The notes beneath the pieces were generated by a model. It was not told the DNA's origin. It ran no database searches and worked only from the letters and a program-made list of their open reading frames with translations. Shown in pieces: positions 57,529 to 64,000 of a stretch of DNA of 64,000 nt. The translations under genes and the position numbers were made by a program. The stretch is taken from positions 12,270,223 to 12,334,222 of the forward strand of contig NC_080043.1 in assembly GCF_012489685.1 (NCBI RefSeq). Reading direction: 5' to 3'. The stretch's first letter is position 1; the number at the start of each line of letters is the position of its first letter. This stretch comes from Lotus japonicus (Eukaryota > Streptophyta > Magnoliopsida > Fabales > Fabaceae).

Positions 57529-58550
57529 CTCCACAAATTACACTTTATAGCTTCTCCTCAAAGAGATTATGAGGCTCACAATTGCAGAACCAAACAAACA
57601 TATTAGAATACCGGCCACTATCCTTGCAACAATGCTCATTTGTGTATTTGAAGAATTCACATTGCATGTGTTCAACAAATCAATATTTTCTGACAATAGT
57701 ATATAAGGGTGCATGTACTTAGTAGTGCAACAATTTTGTAATGAGTAAACCTCTATTTTTATTTTCAGTGACAGTCATATTTTTTATATTTGTATTTATA
57801 CTAAAAAAGCAATGATAACGTGCCTTGCTCATTTTTAGTTGTTACGCTAGTAGCTAATGGATGACTAACACATGACGAACCAGCATGCAAGTTAAAAGTT
57901 CTTTGTATCTTTTTCCTTTTTAATTTGAAGATAGATTTGCATGGCTTGAGAAAATATATTATGTTCTATCTTCAGCTGACACTTCAAATATAATTAATGA
58001 AGCTTTTGGTCAAACAAATATGAGAAGGGGGAAACAAACGAATTGGACAATATTCTCCTATGCCTTTTTTAGACTTTTGATTAGATGTTGTGATTTTAAA
58101 ATGTTTTGAAAATATTTTCTCCTCAAATGAATGTTTTTTCGGAAGCAAAAGTTTTGTTGAATTAAGGAGTCGAGAAATAAGTCATCTCGATTAAGGACAA
58201 AGCACAACGCTAACAAAGTAAGCAAATAATGAAAAATAACAATCCTTTCAAAGGAAACAATAAAAATGCAAAACCCTGCGAGTGTACTTGTCAATTGTTA
58301 TTTCCACATATTGATCATGTGGTTGTGGCTTACGACAATGTCGTAGGAGGCTCAGAAATGTCAAGAGGAGATCAGACAATGAAACAGATGAGATAGGATG
58401 AAGGGAGGGATATATGGTACCATCAACTATCACAAAATTGAAAACAGATAGGAACAAAATTGTGTGAAAATGAGGTGGAGAAAGTTTAGAGTGTGAATGT
58501 ATCAGAACTCGTGCTGCGGAGAATATCTGCTGCACATAATCCATTCTGCA
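57529..58550. other. Region between convergent genes, left part
   Basis: 3' flank of the QWRF gene, then AT-rich DNA. The minus-strand frames at 58058-58592 are unrecognised and low complexity. Confidence 0.4.
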
Positions 58551-58757
58551 ATAAAAGATCAAAAAAGGAAGAGGAAGGAAGAGAAGAAGCAAAAGTGTGA
58601 GATATAATGTATTGTTTTTGGCAAAAAGTGTAGTCTATGGTTGATGGGTGAATAAAAGATCAAAAAAGGAAGAGGAAGGAAGAGAAGAAGCAAAAGTGTG
58701 AGATAGAATGAATTGTTTTTTTTTTCTTCAAAAAGTGTAGTATATAATTGATGAATA
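58551..58757. repeat. Two-copy tandem repeat, 101-bp period
   Basis: ATAAAAGATCAAAAAAGGAA begins both copies at 58551 and 58652. The first 60 or so bases are identical, and the remainder (CAAAAAGTGTAGT..AT..TTGATG) is similar. Confidence 0.85.
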
Positions 58758-59165
58758 ATGAGATTCAAATGAACTGACTTCGAATGGGAATGTTATCTTG
58801 GATAATTACATTCAATTTTGATTAAAAAAAAAGGTTATCTAGTAGTCATCTTTTACATTCAAATATTTTTAAGAAAAGGTTACACTCATATTGAAAGGCA
58901 CATCATTGTTTCATTTATTATTGGCAATTATAAAATTTGTTGAAAACTAAATGAAAATAACACAATCAGAAGACAGAATAGATAGGCCAACGGATAAGAG
59001 AAAAAAAAAGGATTCAGTATAATTTGCCACCTAAATGTAGAAGAGAGATGTCTAAATGTGATCTATGGTCTACATGTCTAATGTAACATAGGGAACTCTG
59101 CCCAAAGGTCGATATATCTCAAAAGAACATAATTCAATAATACATGTCATTCTTTTTCATATTAT

Positions 59166-62100
59166 CTATAGAGCTTGCATTTCCATATCAGTATGGTGAT
59201 TGTTGTTAGTAGAAGAGGCTTCAGGACTTTCCTTGTCATCAGTAGACTTCATCTCTTGAACAGGAGGAGCATTTACAAGGGTCATTTCTGAGACAACACT
59301 TTCAGAGAGACGTCCCTTCATCTCCCTGTGCTCTTGACACAAGGCACACCAGTGCATGCAGCAGTGTACACAACATGGATCGCAAGGCGAGTTCTGGAGA
59401 CATCAAAAGAATGAGGCAATCTTCAAGCAAGATAAGATTTATGTCCAGGGAAATGAAAAAGGCTAAAGGAAATAATTATCAAAATCTTGTGCAACTAGAT
59501 GTGCAAGGAAACACAAGTAAACGCATGTTTGAACTTTGAATCAGTTTTTCTTTCCTCATAATCAATTTTAACACTCAGAAGTTACTCATAGATAGAAGTT
59601 TCTGCCCGTAATTGATTTTGACTTCAGATGTCAGAATCAATTATAGAAGGATTTCCAAACATGCACTAAAACAAATGCTCTTAAAGTAGCTATTAATTAT
59701 GGCCTCGTGGTAACCTTGAATTATGTAGGATTCTCCCCCCCATGACCCATGTTAGCGTTAGAACTTAGAACCCAAATCCCTAATCCTTTTAAGGGAAATA
59801 ACCTCTACCAAAGAATGGCCCTCTTCTTACAAACTTGTTTGGAACTTTACTAGAAATCAAGAATCATGTCCATACAGGGAATTGATAAGGATTTCATGGT
59901 TAAATTACAGGCCAGCAGGTGCATCTTTGTTTGTTTTCTAATTAAGCAGATCATAATCGTTTTTTCCAGTAAAAAATGTCATGTCATCATAATTTTGTTC
60001 ACTTAAGAAAATAGAGGCAAGGCTTGATAATAGAATTGACTCCTACAAAAGGGATGTTGTTTTTTAACATCTAATAGATGTTACATTACTCATCTGCAAT
60101 AATCAGAAGCAACTTATCTGCGCAGGAATATTTTAAAAACAAATTGATTCTTCAAAGTGACTACCAGTCCAAGTCGAAAGAAATTCAAAACATACCTTTA
60201 AGTGATATTTCTTCTGTAAAGATTGCCGAACCTGACCAGTGTAAATGCCACACATCCACCAAGTAAAAAATAAACCCTCAAAAATGAGAAATGACGTCCC
60301 AGGGTCAATGAGACCATGAAAGATTGCAGTTGCAGTTGCCAGAGCAATTCCACCCTCAATAAAAATGGCATGACAGACACATGGCCCAGTCCAAGGAGTA
60401 TCTTCATTCAAGCTTTCCACATTACGCCCAAATAATACACAAGGACAAAATAATCCTGTCAAGCCTGCAATTAAGGTGGAATGGTATAAAAAGCAAGCAA
60501 TTTTCTGCTTAGCCAATGCAAGTTTGCAACAGTAAATACTGCTTATAAAGCCATACAAATAGATCCTGTGTTCCAGTGTACTGCATGGTCCAATCATAAT
60601 TCAACATATAAAATATGAAGATTTTTTAAGGTAAGGACTAAAGATTATTGCTCAAAGAAAACATATGAAGTTAAATTACTTTTAACCCTAAACTTAATTG
60701 ACTAGTCCAATATAGGTAACAGATAACATCCCGACTTTAGTATAATTTGATAACTTACAGTTTTCCCTATCTTCAGCACATCCAAAGATCCCAGTCATCC
60801 AAGGTTCATCAGCAGGAGGTGCATAGCTTTCGGGTAATGGCTGCCCACATTCCATGCACTTGTGAACAGCCAACTGTAAAGTATTAAAAACCATAAGCAA
60901 TTAGCTGTGTACCAACTTATATAAACAATCACCCAAAAGACCCACAAGCACAACTTTCGAGAATGTGATTTTGCTTTCTCTCACAAATCACAATGTCATA
61001 AAAGATCTGGTATAGTTGAGTGTTGGCTGCCACTATTGAAGACAACCTTGTATTCTGGGCTTGAGATTGAACCCACCTAGGGGGATGAGGCTTACTGTTT
61101 TCTTGCTATAGTTCTTCATTGTGCAACTCAAGAACAATTTATTTTGAACTATTCTTGTCAGAATGGAAAGACATACTATAATTCTGATAGGTTATAATCT
61201 ATAAACTATTAGAGCGTTTGGAAGAGGCATAATTAGGGGGATTGAAGGTGAAGGGATTTAAAAGGAATAATTAGTTAATTACCTCTGTTTGGAAGTATAT
61301 AATTTTATAAAAGGGAGGGGAATGTAAGGGGAACCATTACCTCTCAGTCCCCCACAAGTTCTACTTTTGGTTGAATCCAATTTGAGGGGGACATGAGTGC
61401 AAACTGCTTTGCTTTGTATTTTAAAAGCTTGTTATTTACTATATTATAAGTTACATAGAAAAGCTCATCAGCCTATATAAAAATGTGGTCTTTATAATCC
61501 CATGCCTTCCCATTCTACTTTATAGAGAAAGAAATATTATTGAATAGGTTAACAGAGAAAGAGGATAAGACATCTTCACACAAAAAAAAAAAAGATATAT
61601 TAAAAGAACCTTTCTTCCCCTTACTATTTATTCAAGCAGGGGGGAAAAAGAGGTGTAACATTAGAACTATGTGAAAATATTCATATAATCTGGATTGTAT
61701 AGCGGATATTAGATTTCCCGCCTTTTGCCTCTTCCATTTTCATGGTACCAGCATGGATATAGAGAACCATCCTTTATGCATAATAACTATAAAACCAGTG
61801 ATTTAAACAGTACTGTGCAGTGAGTACTGAGTAGTCAGCAGTGTGATATGCAAAATCCATTGAGAGAACCAGTTTATTTGAACAGAGCAACCCAAGACCC
61901 AACAAAGTCTCAAAATCAATGATTTGAAATACAAGAAATCACATGCAAGTCAAATGTACAATGAAGCATAAACTATGCCCATTCACTTCAGACTTCAAGT
62001 TACCATCTTGTTACAAACATCCAATTGAACATTCTCTAACCAAATACTAACATAACAACACCAAGCCTCAAGATCTTTTACAAATTATAATATAGCGCAA

Positions 62101-62647
62101 TTCAATTACACCACCCAAATCCAGACCATAATCATCAAATTAAATTTCAGCAAAACTTAATACAGGTCACACATTGCTTTATCTAGGCCTCAATGTCAAA
62201 GAATTTTATGCATAAAAATCAAATCAGTACCATAAACTTAATTTTGTTAAAATGCTACCTAAACCCATGTTGCCATTGGATAAAATCGAAATGTACCATC
62301 TCCACATTGGCAAATACAAACAACATTGGGCCACTCACAGACTAGAATTTCATGTACAAGATTCAGACAGCACCCAAAAACCGTTGAACAAGGTTTCCTA
62401 ATCCTTAATACACAAGAAAATCAATCAATTGTGCGAATTCTAGAAATCAGAGAAAAACCCAGAAACCAAAGCAAACCCATGAATCAAAATTCAATGAAAA
62501 AAACAGCAATGTGTGAGAATGAAAGCTAGGAATCCGAACCTGCGGAACCTCAATTGGCTGATTGAGTTCACCAGGGTTGATATCTTCAACAGGGAGCTGA
62601 TCTTTGGTGAGTTTGACGTAGCGCGATTGAGTCCTTTCCTCCATCAT
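59166..62647 (-). CDS. CNR6: PLAC8-domain protein, cell number regulator 6-like, 4 exons
   Basis: Cys-rich membrane protein of the PLAC8/CNR family; members have been linked to organ size and metal transport. Exons are 62647-62540, 60873-60759, 60464-60196 and 59393-59166, with agreeing phases. The 239-aa length equals that of maize CNR6. N-terminus [16 protein letters not shown], then [15 protein letters not shown], the PLAC8 core [12 protein letters not shown] (CPC motif), two hydrophobic helices ([16 protein letters not shown] and [18 protein letters not shown]) and the Cys-rich [23 protein letters not shown]. The tail is acidic. Two ATGs in tandem begin exon 1; the first (62647) is used here. 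Intron 1 is long (1.67 kb) and holds no recognised gene. Confidence 0.92.
60874..62539. other. Intron 1 of the CNR6-like gene
   Basis: 1.67 kb, AT-rich. 61215-61400 contains repetitive text of MITE type (AGCGTTTGGAAGAGG, GGGATTTAAAAGGAATAATTA, CTGTTTGGAAGTATATAA). Nothing coding was seen. Confidence 0.6.
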
Positions 62648-64000
62648 CTAATCACACAAAACCAAAACCAAGAAAGGAAGAAAAATCAACGATGAATCAC
62701 GTTTGGATACTGAGAAAATGTGAATTTCAAGATCTCATCTATCCAAACCTTCGAAATCGGTGGGTAACTCTTGCGGAAATTTCTACGAAACTGAAGAAGA
62801 TGCAGCAATGTTGAAACGTGAAGTGAAGTTAAGATGAGATTTCGTCCTCACTGGTGTCAAGTTTCAATCTTTTTTTCTTACAAGTTTTAACGTGGCGTGT
62901 TTAAGGATAAAAGGTCCATTTACTTTACACGTGGATCAAATTAAGTTAACATTGTTTGAGGTGTTTTCACGAGTTGGTTTGGACGAGTTTTAGGTGAAAT
63001 TGATTCAATCAAAATTCATTGGTTTGGTTGTTAGTGGAAATAATTGAAACGGAACCGAACGAAACAGGATTATGAATGATTTGGATTGGTTTGTTTCATC
63101 GATTTCACAACTTTTTTTTAAAACAACTTCAAATATATAAAAATAAACAGGTATAGACAGACGTGGTGGTGGAATTGCGATGTGGTGGTTGAACGACAAT
63201 TGGAGGCATGGTGGTGGAACAACAACTTCGATGTGGAGGCTTGCACTATGGTCGAACCGCAATGTGGAGGTGTGGTGGTGGAACCACGATGTCAGTGGAG
63301 GCATGGTGGGGGGCTGTGGAACCGAGATGAGGAGGGATTGTGATATGTGTCCTATGTAAGGGATACTAAGAGTATAGAAAAGGAACACGACTAGGGTTTT
63401 CAATCCACTTAAAATTAGTATTATATGTGTCCTATTTTTAAATTTTATTAATAAATATATATATCACCGGTTCGGTTTTTTCTGTTTTTAAATTCTCAAA
63501 CCTTGATCCGTACCAATCTTCATTGGTTTCCATCGGTTTGGATTGATTTTGAACCGAATACCTAAAAATTCAATCCAATTTAATTGTTCATCGATTTTAT
63601 CTAATCGATCTGACCTAGGGGGCCTCTTATCTATCAATTGAAATATCTTCATGCATGGCGTGATAAGGAATCCTACCCATGTGTATGTGAAAAAGAGTGA
63701 CGAGCCAAGGAACGTGTACACCTTTTGTTATGAAGATGTGATCTTTCCTCCAAGACCGGTTTTGATTCAATAACAACGTATACAACTCGCAACTCGGTAA
63801 TGAATAGTCGCCATCAGCCAAAGCTTAGATCAAGTTATCGAGATCCTCTTTCATTCCCTTTTTCTTCCAGCCCTCGTGCCTACCTTTACTCAGTGCTCCT
63901 GAAGTCCGAAAAGGAGAGTGAGTGGACATGAGGCAGGGAAGTTAAGTGACAAAAACGGTAGTCGTAGAATGGTATCGAGTGAAGCAAGCCTGGTTCTCCG
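62648..64000. other. Promoter of the CNR6-like gene and right-hand intergenic DNA
   Basis: 62648-62900 is the presumed promoter and leader. 63160-63330 is an imperfect repeat of GTGGTGGAAC/GATGTGGAGG units. 63450-63560 has GGTTCGGTTTTTTCTG / GATTTTGAACCGAATACC-type text, possibly the ends of a decayed repeat. 63610-64000 is clearly less AT-rich than the rest. It has no recognised gene. Confidence 0.4.

Noticed and set aside
60198..60407. 69-codon minus-strand frame
   Set aside because: Alternative frame of exon 3 of the CNR6-like gene.
63005..63403. 132-codon minus-strand frame rich in His/Pro
   Set aside because: Generated by the imperfect GTGGTGGAAC-type repeat on the other strand; no family match.

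Overview
The window is plant nuclear DNA, most likely from a papilionoid legume (Lotus japonicus or a relative). The evidence is AT-rich intergenic DNA, GT-AG introns, plant-only families (G-type lectin S-receptor kinases, UGT, QWRF, KIC/PBP1-type EF-hand) and legume-style transposons (long-LTR Ty3 chromovirus, SIRE/Maximus-like copia LTR, a MULE with 9-bp target duplication, hAT, CACTA, MITEs). The species is inference, made without a database search.

Layout. 2.4-6.0 kb (-), 22.9-26.6 kb (-) and 38.0-41.6 kb (-) hold three complete S-domain receptor-like kinase genes. All three have the same 7-exon structure, and I traced exon phases through each to intact proteins of 819, 812 and 823 aa. 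A fourth, truncated copy lies at 44.0-44.3 kb and a possible 5' relic at 27.1 kb, so this is a tandem array expanded by local duplication and spread apart by transposons. Between them lie a single-exon UDP-glycosyltransferase (7.8-9.2 kb, -), a small one-EF-hand protein (13.4-13.8 kb, -) and SNRNP48, the U11/U12-48K protein of the minor spliceosome (31.1-34.2 kb, +). To the right are an F-box/LRR gene (47.7-49.9 kb, +), a QWRF-motif microtubule-associated protein (54.4-57.5 kb, +) and a PLAC8/cell-number-regulator gene (59.2-62.6 kb, -), the last two convergent.

The most notable item is just downstream of the SNRNP48 stop codon: two tandem U12-type 5' splice-site motifs (GTATCCTC and GTATCCTT, 34390-34409) 35 nt after a 3' splice site. 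This is the arrangement of the U11-binding splicing enhancer (USSE) by which U11 snRNP is known to autoregulate this gene.

The rest is largely transposon debris with readable boundaries: a SINE inside intron 1 of the first kinase gene, a solo LTR with a 5-bp duplication, a PPT-LTR-PBS unit, a Ty3 deletion derivative abutting an RCC1 gene fragment, a MULE with about 110-bp inverted ends, a degenerate CACTA transposase gene, two 5'-truncated LINEs with target duplications, two older LINE RNase H relics, scrambled copia pol/gag and a non-autonomous hAT element. No rRNA, tRNA gene, CRISPR array or bacterial-type element was seen.
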